Positions 50,096 through 60,059 of a stretch of 60,117 bases of DNA are shown here, piece by piece. Each line of letters starts with the position of its first letter. Position 1 is the stretch's first letter. Origin of the DNA: Fimousia sp036311565. Lineage in GTDB: Bacteria > Bacillota > Clostridia > Lachnospirales > Lachnospiraceae. The notes under the pieces were generated by a model, which ran no database searches, was not told the DNA's origin, and saw only the letters and a list, made by a program, of their open reading frames with translations. The translations under genes and the position numbers were made by a program. Where the stretch lies: the NCBI GenBank assembly GCA_036311565.1, contig JAXJPR010000018.1:1-60117 (forward strand). Reading direction: 5' to 3'.

Positions 50096-53000
50096 ATGAG
50101 TTTTACACACTTGCATGTCCATACAGAATACAGTCTGTTAGACGGTTCCAGTAAAATTAAAGAATTGGCCAAGCGTGTAAAAGAACTTGGTATGGACAGC
50201 ATCGCCATTACAGACCATGGAGTTATGTATGGTGTAATTGATTTTTATAAGGCATGTAAAGCAGAGGGGATTAAACCAATTATCGGGTGTGAAGTTTATG
50301 TGACCGGAGGATCCCGTCATGAGAAGGAGAATGGTTATTATCATCTTGTTCTTTTAGCTGAGAATAACAAGGGTTATCATAATCTGATGAAAATTGTGAC
50401 TAGAGGATTTACGGAAGGATTTTATTATAAGCCCCGTGTGGATTATGAGGTCCTGAAAACGTACAGTGAAGGGATCCTTGCACTAAGTGCATGTCTAGCA
50501 GGTGAAGTTGCTTCTAATCTTCGGATGAATGATTATGAGAAAGCAAAAGCAGCAGCGCTTCATATGCAGAGTATTTTTGGCAAAGAAAATTTCTTTTTAG
50601 AGCTTCAGGATCATGGACTGAGAGAACAGACCATTGTCAATACGGGAATTATAAAATTGTCCAAGGAGACAGGAATTCCTATGGTGGCCACTAATGACTG
50701 TCATTATATATTGAAAGAGGATGCAGATGCTCATGATATTTTGCTCTGTATCCAGACAGGAAAAAAGGTGGCAGATGAAGACCGCATGAGATATGAAGGT
50801 GGTCAGTATTATGTAAAGACAGAAGAAGAGATGCGAAAGCTTTTTCCATATGCACAGCAGGCCATTGATAATACCCATGAAATCGCAGAACGCTGTCAGG
50901 TCGAAATTGAATTTGGTGTACAAAAAGTGCCAAAATTTGATGTACCCGATGGATATGATGCATTTTCTTATTTGAAAATGCTTTGTGAAACAGGGTTGAT
51001 AAAAAGGTATGGAGAACATCCAGATCAGGAGTTAAAAAAACGTCTGGAGTTTGAACTAAATACCATTCGAAATATGGGATATGTAGATTATTTCCTGATT
51101 GTATGGGACTTTATTCGTTACGCAAAAGATCATGGCATTGCGGTGGGGCCAGGAAGAGGATCTGCGGCAGGAAGCATTGTATCCTACTGCCTGGCGATTA
51201 CAAATATTGATCCAATTAAATATCAATTGTTATTTGAGCGTTTTTTAAATCCGGAACGTGTATCTATGCCAGATATCGATGTGGATTTCTGTTTTGAACG
51301 ACGTCAGGAAGTGATCGACTACGTTGTTGAAAAATATGGAAAAGATCAGGTGGTACAGATTGTTACATTTGGTACTATGGCAGCCAGACTGGTCATCCGT
51401 GACGTAGGAAGAGTATTGGATATTCCATATGCAAAAGTGGATGCTATTGCTAAAATGATTCCCAATGAACTAAATATTACCATTGAAAAAGGGTTGAAGA
51501 CTTCTAAGGATTTAAGAACTGCTTATGAGACAGATGAAGAAGTAAAATACCTGATCGATATGTCCATGCGTCTGGAAGGACTTCCAAGGCATTCATCTAT
51601 GCATGCAGCAGGAGTTGTAATCGGGCAAAAAGCCCTGGATGAATATGTACCGCTTTCCAAAGGTGCAGATGATGCAGTTACGACTCAGTTTACCATGACG
51701 ACCATTGAAGAACTGGGATTATTAAAGATGGATTTTCTTGGACTGCGTACATTGACGGTTATTCAGGATGCAGTAAATCTGATTGAGAAAAATACAGGAA
51801 GAAAAATAGACCTTGACCATCTGGATATGAACGATCCAAATGTTTATGAGATGATAGGACAGGGAAAGACAGAAGGAGTCTTTCAGTTAGAAAGTGCCGG
51901 AATGAAAAGCTTCATGAAGGAATTAAAGCCCCATAATCTGGAGGATATTATTGCAGGGATCTCTTTATATCGTCCAGGTCCAATGGATTTTATTCCGAAG
52001 TATATTCAAGGAAAAAATTATCCGGAATCCATCAGTTATGATTGTGCAGAATTAGAGGAAATTCTGGCACCGACTTACGGATGTATCGTATATCAGGAAC
52101 AGGTAATGCAGATTGTTATGAAGTTGGCCGGATATACCCTCGGAAGAAGTGATTTGGTACGTCGTGCCATGTCAAAGAAAAAAGGGGATGTCATGGCCAG
52201 AGAACGCCAGAATTTCGTATATGGAAATGAAGAAGAAGGCGTGCCAGGCTGTATTGCCAATGGTATTTCAGAACAGACAGCCAATCATATTTTTGATGAG
52301 ATGATTGACTTTGCAAAATATGCATTTAATAAGTCACATGCTGCAGCATATGCAGTGGTGGCATATCAGACGGCTTATTTAAAATGTTATTATCCAGTAG
52401 AATTTATGGCAGCATTGCTGACTTCTGTACTTGGAAACACAGCCAAAGTATCAGACTATATTTATAACTGCCGGAATATGGGAATTGAAATTTTGCCTCC
52501 GGACATTAATGAAGGAGAAGGAAATTTTTCGGCTTCCGGAAATTCTATCCGGTATGGATTATCAGCAATTAAGAGTCTGGGAAAACCGGTCATTAACTCG
52601 ATTCTTGCGGAAAGAAAAAGAGGAGGAAAGTTTAAAGATCTTCAGGATTTGGTGGAACGCCTGTCCAGCAAAGAAATCAATAAACGAACGGTAGAAAGTT
52701 TTATTAAGGCCGGCGCTCTGGACAGTCTGAAAGGTTCCAGAAGACAGAAGATGTTAATTTATATCCAGGTCATTGAAAATGTTCAGAAAGAACGAAAAAA
52801 TGAAATGGAAGGACAGATGTCACTGCTTGATTTCCTGTCAGAAGAGGATAAGAAAAGCTTTGAAATTACGTATCCAGATATTGAAGATTACAGCAATGAG
52901 CAAAAACTTGCTATGGAAAAGGAAGTACTTGGAATTTATGCCAGCGGACATCCTCTGGATGAATATGTGGAAGTATTAGAGAAAAATGTTACGGCTTCCA

Positions 53001-53563
53001 CTTCTGATTTTCTCATTGATGAAGAAACTGGAAAGACAAAAGCAAAAGATCAGGTGCCATATGTAGTTGGAGGAATTATTTCAGATAAGACAGTAAAGCT
53101 GACAAAAAATAATCAAAATATGGCATTTATTACGCTGGAAGACCTTAGAGGAACTGTGGAGATCATTGTATTTCCAAGAGATTATTCCATTTATCAAAAT
53201 TTTTTAAAAGAAGATACCAAAGTATTTATCAGGGGACGTGCATCTATTTCGGAAGAAGAAGGAAAATTAATCTGTGAGCAGGTGGTTCCTTTTGATCAGA
53301 TTCCGAAGGAAATATGGATACAGTTTCAAGATAAAGAGGCGTTTTTTAAAGAAAAGAATCATTTTATGGAAATTCTTAAAAACCACAAGGGAACCAATCC
53401 GGTCGTAATCTTTTGCCGGAGGGAAAAAGCAATCAAACGATTGTCACCAGCATATGCAGTGAATAACGACGATCAGTTCATGGAATTGCTGCATGAAACC
53501 TATGGATATGGAAATGTAAAAGTCTTGGATAAGCCTATTGATAATTTTAGAAAAATGCATTAA
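50096..53563 (+). CDS. dnaE: DNA polymerase III alpha subunit (DnaE type)
   Basis: A 1155-residue C-family polymerase. The PHP domain leads (FTHLHVHTEYSLLDG, ITDHGVMYG), the palm holds the catalytic Asp residues (PDIDVDFCFERR, then KMDFLGLRTL), and the fingers, helix-hairpin-helix region and C-terminal OB fold (IISDKTVKLTKNNQNMAFITLED) follow. In Firmicutes with PolC, DnaE extends lagging-strand primers. The start at 50096 is preferred: GGAGG lies 7 nt before it but only 1 nt before ATG 50090. pfkA follows, a frequent clostridial order. Confidence 0.96.
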   Translation: MSFTHLHVHTEYSLLDGSSKIKELAKRVKELGMDSIAITDHGVMYGVIDFYKACKAEGIKPIIGCEVYVTGGSRHEKENGYYHLVLLAENNKGYHNLMKIVTRGFTEGFYYKPRVDYEVLKTYSEGILALSACLAGEVASNLRMNDYEKAKAAALHMQSIFGKENFFLELQDHGLREQTIVNTGIIKLSKETGIPMVATNDCHYILKEDADAHDILLCIQTGKKVADEDRMRYEGGQYYVKTEEEMRKLFPYAQQAIDNTHEIAERCQVEIEFGVQKVPKFDVPDGYDAFSYLKMLCETGLIKRYGEHPDQELKKRLEFELNTIRNMGYVDYFLIVWDFIRYAKDHGIAVGPGRGSAAGSIVSYCLAITNIDPIKYQLLFERFLNPERVSMPDIDVDFCFERRQEVIDYVVEKYGKDQVVQIVTFGTMAARLVIRDVGRVLDIPYAKVDAIAKMIPNELNITIEKGLKTSKDLRTAYETDEEVKYLIDMSMRLEGLPRHSSMHAAGVVIGQKALDEYVPLSKGADDAVTTQFTMTTIEELGLLKMDFLGLRTLTVIQDAVNLIEKNTGRKIDLDHLDMNDPNVYEMIGQGKTEGVFQLESAGMKSFMKELKPHNLEDIIAGISLYRPGPMDFIPKYIQGKNYPESISYDCAELEEILAPTYGCIVYQEQVMQIVMKLAGYTLGRSDLVRRAMSKKKGDVMARERQNFVYGNEEEGVPGCIANGISEQTANHIFDEMIDFAKYAFNKSHAAAYAVVAYQTAYLKCYYPVEFMAALLTSVLGNTAKVSDYIYNCRNMGIEILPPDINEGEGNFSASGNSIRYGLSAIKSLGKPVINSILAERKRGGKFKDLQDLVERLSSKEINKRTVESFIKAGALDSLKGSRRQKMLIYIQVIENVQKERKNEMEGQMSLLDFLSEEDKKSFEITYPDIEDYSNEQKLAMEKEVLGIYASGHPLDEYVEVLEKNVTASTSDFLIDEETGKTKAKDQVPYVVGGIISDKTVKLTKNNQNMAFITLEDLRGTVEIIVFPRDYSIYQNFLKEDTKVFIRGRASISEEEGKLICEQVVPFDQIPKEIWIQFQDKEAFFKEKNHFMEILKNHKGTNPVVIFCRREKAIKRLSPAYAVNNDDQFMELLHETYGYGNVKVLDKPIDNFRKMH

Positions 53564-53633
53564 AATATAATCGATTGTAGTTTTTTATGGTATGGAAACT
53601 ATTACGTATGAGTTTTATTATGGAGGAACAATT

Positions 53634-54641
53634 ATGGAAAGTAAAAAAATTGAAACAATTGCTGTTTTAACCAGTGGTGGAGATGCTCCAGCAATGAATG
53701 CTGCGATTCGTGCAGTTGTTCGTACCGCATTAGCACGCGGACTGAAAGTAAAAGGAATTAAAAGAGGTTACAGCGGCCTTTTAAAAGAAGAAATCATTGA
53801 TATGACTTCTAAGAGTGTATCTAATACCATTTCTCATGGTGGTACAATTTTATATACAGCACGTTGCGAAGAATTTAAAAAACCAGAAGTTCAGCAGAAA
53901 GCAGCTGAAATCTGTAAAAAACATGGGATTGATGGTTTAGTAGTTATCGGTGGTGATGGTTCTTTCCGTGGTGCTGGTAAATTAGCAGCATTAGGTGTTA
54001 ATACAGTTGCACTTCCTGGTACTATTGACTTAGATATTGCATGTACAGAATATACAATCGGATTTGATACAGCTGTTAATACTGCAATGGAAGCAATTGA
54101 CAAAATTAAAGATACATCTATGTCACATGAAAGATGTAGTATTATCGAAGTAATGGGACGTGATGCAGGTTATATCGCATTATGGTGTGGTATTGCAACA
54201 GGTGCTGAAAATATCTTAATTCCAGAAAGATTTGATGGTAACTTACCTAATACAGAAGCGGAAGTAATTGAAAATATCTTAAGATCAAGAGCAAAAGGTA
54301 AAAATCATCACTTAATCGTAAATGCAGAAGGTGTTGGACATTCTTACGGAATGGCTAAGAGAATTGAAGCTGCTACAGGTATTGAAACAAGAGCAACAAT
54401 TTTAGGACATATGCAAAGAGGTGGTAACCCAACTGCAAAAGACCGTGTTTACGCATCCATGATGGGCGCATATGCAGTAGATTTATTGATCAAAGGTGGT
54501 ACAAACCGTGTTGTTGGATACAAACATGGTGAATATGTAGACTTCGATATTGAAGAAGCATTAGCAATGACAAAAGACATCGATGATTATCAATTAGAAA
54601 TTTCTGAAATTTTAGGAAAAACTATGGGTAAAGCAGAATAA
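53634..54641 (+). CDS. pfkA: 6-phosphofructokinase
   Basis: A 335-residue ATP-type phosphofructokinase, the committed step of glycolysis. It has TSGGDAPAMNAAIRAVVR, GGDGSFRGA (the Gly pattern typical of ATP rather than PPi use), PGTIDLDI with the catalytic Asp (most enzymes have TIDND), EVMGRDAGYIAL and GHMQRGGNPTA. The start at 53634 follows GGAGG by 7 nt, and a longer frame from 53592 is rejected. Codon use is biased as expected for a highly expressed gene. A terminator follows. Confidence 0.94.
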   Translation: MESKKIETIAVLTSGGDAPAMNAAIRAVVRTALARGLKVKGIKRGYSGLLKEEIIDMTSKSVSNTISHGGTILYTARCEEFKKPEVQQKAAEICKKHGIDGLVVIGGDGSFRGAGKLAALGVNTVALPGTIDLDIACTEYTIGFDTAVNTAMEAIDKIKDTSMSHERCSIIEVMGRDAGYIALWCGIATGAENILIPERFDGNLPNTEAEVIENILRSRAKGKNHHLIVNAEGVGHSYGMAKRIEAATGIETRATILGHMQRGGNPTAKDRVYASMMGAYAVDLLIKGGTNRVVGYKHGEYVDFDIEEALAMTKDIDDYQLEISEILGKTMGKAE

Positions 54642-54675
54642 TATAATTATTGAGAATTTAAGACGAAATAATTAC

Positions 54676-54712
54676 AAAGGGGTGTTTTTCATATGGAAAA
54701 GCACTCTTTTTC
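54676..54712 (+). terminator. Terminator after pfkA
   Basis: AAAGGGGTGTTTTTC pairs with GGAAAAGCACTCTTTT through several G:U pairs and is followed by T-rich sequence. Confidence 0.75.
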
Positions 54713-54758
54713 TATCTACATAATTAACAGCCTTTTAATAACCGAAAAATATAAAATG

Positions 54759-54767
54759 TGATATAAT
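54759..54767 (+). promoter_or_regulatory. Extended -10 promoter of the methyltransferase gene
   Basis: TGATATAAT (TGN plus perfect TATAAT), 76 nt before the start; no clear -35. Confidence 0.5.
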
Positions 54768-54842
54768 CATAAAAACGAGGTCTTTATATAAACTTTTACA
54801 ATTATAATCGAAAAGCAAAAAATTCTACAGATAGGAATATTC

Positions 54843-55619
54843 ATGATGATAGAAAGCAAAAATAATCAACAGATTCGCAATCTTTTAAAATTAAAGAGAC
54901 AGGCAAAAGAGCGGAAAAAACAGAAGGTCTTTTTAGTAGAAGGCATTCGGATGTTCCAGGAAGTGCCAAAAGAACGAGTAGTAAAGGCATATGCAACAAA
55001 AAGTTTTTATGAGAGACATGAAAATCTTTTTGATGGCGTATGCTATGAATTAGTGGATGATAAAATTTTTAAAGAAATATCCGATACAGTAACACCTCAA
55101 GGAGTCTTAGCGATGATACGACAGCAGGAATGGGTACTACAGGATCTATTAACTCTTTCTGAAAATCCATGTTTGTTATTATTAGAAAATATTCAGGATC
55201 CAGGGAATCTTGGAACCATGATTCGAACTGGAGAAGGAGCTGGAATCACAGGGGTGATCATGAGCCGGGATACCGTAGATATTTATAACCCAAAAGTCAT
55301 TCGTTCTACTATGGGATCAATTTATCGGGTGCCATTTTTATATGCAGATGATTTAAAACAAGTATTGGAGGAATTAAAGAGACATCAGATACATTCTTAT
55401 GCCGCCCGTCTGGATGGAGAGGATGTATATCAGTCTGATTTTAAAGAAGGCTGTGCATTTATGATTGGGAATGAAGGAAATGGGCTCAGTGATGACCTTA
55501 GTGCCATGGCAGAGCGGTATATCAAAATTCCTATGTGCGGTCAGGTGGAATCGCTAAATGCCGCCATTGCAGCAACTGTGCTCATGTATGAAACAATGAG
55601 GCAGAGAAAAGAATCTTAG
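54843..55619 (+). CDS. SpoU/TrmH-family RNA 2'-O-methyltransferase
   Basis: A 258-residue SPOUT methyltransferase. An N-terminal substrate-binding domain (about 1-95, LLKLKRQAKERKKQKVFLVEGIRM) precedes the trefoil-knot domain with motif 1 LENIQDPGNLGTMIRTGEG, motif 2 FMIGNEGNGLSDDL and motif 3 IPMCGQVESLNAAIAATVLMYE. It methylates ribose in rRNA or tRNA using SAM; the exact target (like RlmB or YsgA) is not resolved. It lies 35 nt before the NfeD gene. Confidence 0.92.
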   Translation: MMIESKNNQQIRNLLKLKRQAKERKKQKVFLVEGIRMFQEVPKERVVKAYATKSFYERHENLFDGVCYELVDDKIFKEISDTVTPQGVLAMIRQQEWVLQDLLTLSENPCLLLLENIQDPGNLGTMIRTGEGAGITGVIMSRDTVDIYNPKVIRSTMGSIYRVPFLYADDLKQVLEELKRHQIHSYAARLDGEDVYQSDFKEGCAFMIGNEGNGLSDDLSAMAERYIKIPMCGQVESLNAAIAATVLMYETMRQRKES

Positions 55620-55654
55620 CATGACAGCCATCATGCTGGAAGGGAGTGGAAAAT

Positions 55655-56101
55655 ATGACAACAGTATATTGGCTGATTGGTGCAGCAGTATTATTGCTCA
55701 TTGAGATTGGAACAGTAAGTCTTACCAGTATATGGTTCGCAGGAGGCGCCATTGCAGCAGCGATTGCTTCTGCATTAGGACTTTCTATGATTTTACAAGT
55801 GGCAGTATTTATTGTGGTATCCATTGTTTTATTAGTACTTACAAGGCCAGCTGCAGTAAAGCTTTTAAATTCAAAAATTGAAAAAACAAATGCAGATGCC
55901 TTGGTTGGCCGTAAATGCCGGGTTGCCGCGACAATTGATCCAACAGTACCATCTGGAACCATCATAATTAATGATGTGGAATGGAGTGCACGCCCAGTAG
56001 ACGGAGAAAGTGTCATTTTAGAAGGCACAGAAGTTACAATCCGGGAGATTTCAGGAGTAAAATTAATGGTAGAACCAGTAAATAAGGAGGAGACAAAATG
56101 A
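55655..56101 (+). CDS. NfeD-family membrane protein
   Basis: A 148-residue short NfeD protein with two to three N-terminal membrane helices (about 5-25, 28-48 and 52-70) and a C-terminal OB fold (GRKCRVAATIDPTVPSGTIIINDVEWSARP). NfeD proteins pair with stomatin-like SPFH proteins and are thought to organise membrane microdomains. ATG 55655 follows AGGGAG; it overlaps the SPFH gene by 4 nt (ATGA). Confidence 0.9.
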   Translation: MTTVYWLIGAAVLLLIEIGTVSLTSIWFAGGAIAAAIASALGLSMILQVAVFIVVSIVLLVLTRPAAVKLLNSKIEKTNADALVGRKCRVAATIDPTVPSGTIIINDVEWSARPVDGESVILEGTEVTIREISGVKLMVEPVNKEETK

Positions 56102-57012
56102 TTTTAGCTATTTTTATAATTTTTATTATTCTTATTTTAGCATCCTGTGTAAAAATCGTACCTCAGGCACATACCTATGTAATTGAAAGATTAGGCACAT
56201 ATCATGCTACATGGACAGCAGGTCTTCATATGAAAGTGCCATTTATCGACCGTGTTGCACGAAAAGTAACTTTAAAAGAACAGGTCGTGGATTTTGCGCC
56301 ACAGCCGGTAATTACAAAAGATAACGTAACGATGAGAATTGATACAGTCGTATTTTTCCAGATTACAGATCCAAAGTTATTTGTATATGGAGTGGAAAAT
56401 CCAATCATGGCCATTGAAAATCTGACAGCTACAACACTTCGTAATATTATTGGGGATTTGGAATTAGACGAAACACTGACTTCTAGAGAAACCATTAACA
56501 CCAAGATGAGAGCGACCTTAGATGAAGCGACTGATCCATGGGGAATCAAGGTAAATCGTGTAGAATTAAAGAACATTATTCCGCCTGCAGCGATTCAGGA
56601 TGCTATGGAAAAGCAGATGAAAGCAGAACGTGAACGTCGTGAACAGATTCTGATTGCAGAAGGAGAAAAGAAATCTGCGATTCTTCGTGCCGAAGGACAT
56701 AAAGAATCTGTTATTTTACAGGCAGAAGCGGATAAGACAGCTGCTATCTTAAAGGCAGAAGCTGCTAAAGAAGCAAAAATCAGAGAAGCAGAAGGGGAAG
56801 CGCAGGCAATTTTAAATATTCAGCAGGCAAATGCGGATGGGCTTCGTTTCCTGAAAGAAGTTGCAGCAGATGAGAGTGTGATTCAGTTAAAGAGTCTGGA
56901 AGCGTTTGCAAAAGCAGCAGATGGAAAAGCAACAAAAATTATTATTCCATCTGAGATCCAGAGTCTGGCAGGCATGGTAAAATCAGTGACAGAAGTTGCA
57001 TCTGAAGAATAA
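56098..57012 (+). CDS. SPFH/Band 7 (stomatin-like) protein
   Basis: A 304-residue stomatin-family protein: one N-terminal membrane helix (about 1-19), a Band 7 domain (VIERLGTYHATWTAGLHMKVPFIDRV, LKEQVVDFAPQPVITKDNVTM) and a helical tail rich in EAKIREAEGEAQ repeats. It assembles on the inner face of the membrane and works with NfeD, scaffolding or protecting membrane proteins. Translation is coupled to NfeD by an ATGA overlap. A bidirectional terminator follows. Confidence 0.93.
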   Translation: MILAIFIIFIILILASCVKIVPQAHTYVIERLGTYHATWTAGLHMKVPFIDRVARKVTLKEQVVDFAPQPVITKDNVTMRIDTVVFFQITDPKLFVYGVENPIMAIENLTATTLRNIIGDLELDETLTSRETINTKMRATLDEATDPWGIKVNRVELKNIIPPAAIQDAMEKQMKAERERREQILIAEGEKKSAILRAEGHKESVILQAEADKTAAILKAEAAKEAKIREAEGEAQAILNIQQANADGLRFLKEVAADESVIQLKSLEAFAKAADGKATKIIIPSEIQSLAGMVKSVTEVASEE

Positions 57013-57022
57013 TAAAGAAAGC

Positions 57023-57052
57023 AAAAAAGGATGGTTCTCACCATCCTTTTTT
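57023..57052. terminator. Bidirectional terminator between the SPFH and PepSY genes
   Basis: AAAAAAGGATGG (57023-57034) pairs perfectly with CCATCCTTTTTT (57041-57052). Confidence 0.92.
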
Positions 57053-57077
57053 AATTTGTATGTTAGAAATATATGAT

Positions 57078-57848
57078 TTAGTCGTCAATTTCGATATCAT
57101 AATCGATAATTGCGCCTGTATTAGCGTTGATTTCAAAATCGCATTCATAAGAGCGGTATCTTAATTCGATTTCATATTCATAACGTACATTCTCTTTTTC
57201 TAATGTACATTCAATCACTTTGATTTCTTTAGCCTGAGCTGTTGTTAAACCTAATTTTGATTTTATTTTGTTTTTCGCAATGCTGATTGCTTCTGCTTTT
57301 GTAATTTTTGTTGAGGTAGGGATGTTAGGAGTTTTGTTTCTTAATTCCCAGTCACGTTCTGTGAAATATCCAGTTGTTGCGTTTACTTCTAATTCATAAG
57401 AACGAGTTGCTGTTTTAAATTCGATTTCATAGAATTTGATTCCATTTTCGTAATCGGTTTCAATGGTGTAATATTTCTGATTCTTACGAGCAGTAACCTG
57501 TTTGTCAACTTTTGCTCTTGCTTCCGCTTTTGTAAGGGATTTTTTACCTTTTGTTTTCTTTCTGGATTCCCAGTCACGTTCTAAAATCTTTCCGCTGTAA
57601 GCATCTACTTCGAATTCATACTTTCTTGTAGCGGTCTTTCCGGTTACATCATAATAACGAACACCATCATCGGTCTTTAATTTAATTGTAAGAGTTTTTC
57701 CTTTTAAATCAGAAGCACTCTTTCTTACGATAGATTTTACTTTCGTTGTTCCGATTACTTGTTTCGTAGCTGCGCCAGCTGGAAGGATAGAGGTGAAGGT
57801 TAATAATGTTGCACATAAGATAACAAATAATTTTTTAGCTTTTCTCAT
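57078..57848 (-). CDS. Secreted protein with three tandem PepSY-like repeats
   Basis: A 256-residue protein with a clear signal peptide (cut after about residue 26, LPAGAA). The mature part has three repeats of about 70 residues, each of the form KAxA...K..., YEIE(F/L), then a closing strand and YxGxxxERDWE or NANTGAIIDYDIE. This is the PepSY pattern of exported proteins, some of which inhibit peptidases. The last repeat is the best match (ITKAEAISIAKNKI). It has no membrane anchor. An AGGACG site precedes the start; it forms a single-gene unit. Confidence 0.87.
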   Translation of the reverse strand: MRKAKKLFVILCATLLTFTSILPAGAATKQVIGTTKVKSIVRKSASDLKGKTLTIKLKTDDGVRYYDVTGKTATRKYEFEVDAYSGKILERDWESRKKTKGKKSLTKAEARAKVDKQVTARKNQKYYTIETDYENGIKFYEIEFKTATRSYELEVNATTGYFTERDWELRNKTPNIPTSTKITKAEAISIAKNKIKSKLGLTTAQAKEIKVIECTLEKENVRYEYEIELRYRSYECDFEINANTGAIIDYDIEIDD

Positions 57849-57990
57849 ATTTGCACGTCCTTTCTTCTTTTTTTATTTTGTATTGAATTTTTCTCTTTGT
57901 TATTATGGTTATAGTATATGGGAGAAAGATTAGAATAAGATTAAAAAACAAATTAAATTAGTAGGAATTAAAGGGAATTTTATGAAAAGA

Positions 57991-58031
57991 AAAAAGAGAG
58001 GAAATCTTTTAGCAAGGATTTCCTCTCTTTC
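57991..58031 (-). terminator. Terminator of the fructose PTS gene
   Basis: On the minus strand GAAAGAGAGGAAATC pairs with GATTTCCTCTCTTTT and is followed by TTCTTTTC. It ends 36 nt after the fruA stop codon. Confidence 0.9.
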
Positions 58032-58066
58032 GTATAAAAGTTGTTTTTTATTGGTTGAAAACTTTA

Positions 58067-59983
58067 TTATTTTACTTCTTTTTTTAATAATCCTAACAGA
58101 ACCATTCCTACGATAGAACCTACCACTAATGCAATGATGTACATAAATGGATTTCCTACTACTGGAAACACGAAGATTCCTCCATGAGGAGCACGTAAGG
58201 TACATCCAAATGCCATGGACAATCCACCTGCAACTGCAGAACCAACGACGCAGGAAGGAATGACTTTTGCAGGATCAGAAGCAGCAAATGGAATAGCGCC
58301 TTCAGTGATAAAGCAAAGTCCCATAATGAAGTTTACTGGACCGGATTTTCGTTCATTTTCCGTAAATTTGTTTTTAAAGGCGATAGAAGCCAATGCAATT
58401 GCAATTGGAGGAACCATACCACCAATCATAACAGCTGCCATTACATCGAAGTTTCCGCTTGCAATAGCTGCAGTACCAAATACATAGGCGGCTTTGTTAA
58501 ATGGACCACCCATATCAATTGCCATCATTCCTCCTAAAACTGCACCAAGGATTACGGCACTTCCGCCGCCTAAAGAGTTTAACCCGTTTGTTAAAGCAGT
58601 ATTTAACATGGCAACGAATGGATTAATTGCACACATGATGACACCAATAGTCAATACACCACCGACTGGATAAAGAAGAACTGGTTTGATTCCTTCTAAT
58701 GCATCTGGAAGATTATCAAATATTTTCTTTAATAAGTTCATTGCGTAGCCACCAAGAAAACCTGCAATTAAAGCACCAAGGAAACCTGCAGATACGCCTC
58801 CAGCCGGATTTGCAAAAGTTACGCCAACATTAGCCAGATGTGCCCCTACAAAACCAACGACCAGACCAGGACGATCTGCAATACTCATTGCAATGTATCC
58901 GCCAAGAATTGGAAGCATATAGTTAAATGCAGCACCACCGATGGTCTTAAAGAATGCAGCAACTGGAGTATTCATACCAAAGTTGCTTGGATCAATGCTG
59001 TAATCATCTAATAAGAATGCCAAAGCGATTAAGATACCGCCGCCAATAACGAATGGAAGCATGTGAGAGACACCATTCATTAAGTGTTTATAAATCTGAC
59101 GTCCAAAAGATTCCTGTTCGTATACCTCTGTGGAAGAATCAGAACCGCCAGTATGATGATAAATCGGAGCTTCGCCATTCACGATTTTTTCAATTAATTG
59201 TGCCGGTTTATGAATACCATCCGAAACTTTTGTTTTAATGACTGGTTTGCCGTCAAAACGTGCCATTTCTACGTTTTTATCAGCAGCGATGATAATTCCG
59301 TCGCAAGCTTCGATTTCTTCTTTTGTCAGTACATTTTTTGCACCACCAGAACCATTTGTTTCTGCTTTTAGAGGATAACCAAGTTCTTTTCCTTTATTTT
59401 CTAATGCTTCTGCTGCCATGTATGTATGGGCAATCCCAGTTGGGCATGCAGTCACTGCTAATATACGAAAACCTTCTTTTACCGGTTTTGCAGAAACGGT
59501 TTCTGTTGTTGTTTCTGAGTCGAATTTTTCTTTCTCTTTCTGATCAATAATCGATAAGAATTCATCTGGATCTTTTGTAGAAAGAAGAGCCTGGCGAAAA
59601 TCTTTATCCATTAAAATTGTAGAAAGTCTTGATAATACTTCAAGATGTACATCACCTCCGGCAGCAGGCGCAGCAATCATAAAGAAAAGTTTGGAAGGAT
59701 TTCCGTCTAACGCATCACAATTAACGCCAGCAGGTATTGTTGCTGCTGTAATACCTGGAGTTTTTACGGCAGCATCTTTTGTATGAGGGATACAGATTCC
59801 ATCAGCAATGGCTGTTGGACTCTGCTTTTCACGAGCCATAATTCCTGCTTTAAACGCTTCCTTATCTTCAATATTTCCGTTCTTTGCATGTAAATCCATT
59901 AATAAGTCAAATACCTCTTCTTTTGTAGAGGCGGTTGTTTGAAGAGCCAGGCTGCTGCTCTTCAATAAATCGATAATACGCAT
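58067..59983 (-). CDS. fruA: Fructose-specific PTS permease, EIIABC
   Basis: A 638-residue fused PTS enzyme that imports and phosphorylates fructose to fructose-1-phosphate. EIIA (1-150) has the phospho-His67 in IPHTKDAAV. EIIB (about 171-265) has the phospho-Cys180 in AVTACPTGIAHT. EIIC (about 300-638) has about ten helices with MLPFVIGGGILIAL, GGYAMNLL and CTLRAPHGGIFV. AGGAGG lies before the start. No fruK or fruR-type regulator follows within the window, and the upstream side is cut by the window end. Repeated motifs overlap its promoter. Confidence 0.95.
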   Translation of the reverse strand: MRIIDLLKSSSLALQTTASTKEEVFDLLMDLHAKNGNIEDKEAFKAGIMAREKQSPTAIADGICIPHTKDAAVKTPGITAATIPAGVNCDALDGNPSKLFFMIAAPAAGGDVHLEVLSRLSTILMDKDFRQALLSTKDPDEFLSIIDQKEKEKFDSETTTETVSAKPVKEGFRILAVTACPTGIAHTYMAAEALENKGKELGYPLKAETNGSGGAKNVLTKEEIEACDGIIIAADKNVEMARFDGKPVIKTKVSDGIHKPAQLIEKIVNGEAPIYHHTGGSDSSTEVYEQESFGRQIYKHLMNGVSHMLPFVIGGGILIALAFLLDDYSIDPSNFGMNTPVAAFFKTIGGAAFNYMLPILGGYIAMSIADRPGLVVGFVGAHLANVGVTFANPAGGVSAGFLGALIAGFLGGYAMNLLKKIFDNLPDALEGIKPVLLYPVGGVLTIGVIMCAINPFVAMLNTALTNGLNSLGGGSAVILGAVLGGMMAIDMGGPFNKAAYVFGTAAIASGNFDVMAAVMIGGMVPPIAIALASIAFKNKFTENERKSGPVNFIMGLCFITEGAIPFAASDPAKVIPSCVVGSAVAGGLSMAFGCTLRAPHGGIFVFPVVGNPFMYIIALVVGSIVGMVLLGLLKKEVK

Positions 59984-60030
59984 AGCGACCTCCTTGATTG
60001 TTTTATATTATAGTAACCATCCATGTCTTT

Positions 60031-60059
60031 ATTATACGAAAGAAATCATTCAAAGTCAA
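60031..60059 (-). promoter_or_regulatory. Promoter of fruA
   Basis: Minus strand: -35 TTGACT (60054-60059), 17-nt spacer, perfect -10 TATAAT (60031-60036), 48 nt before the start. Confidence 0.8.
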
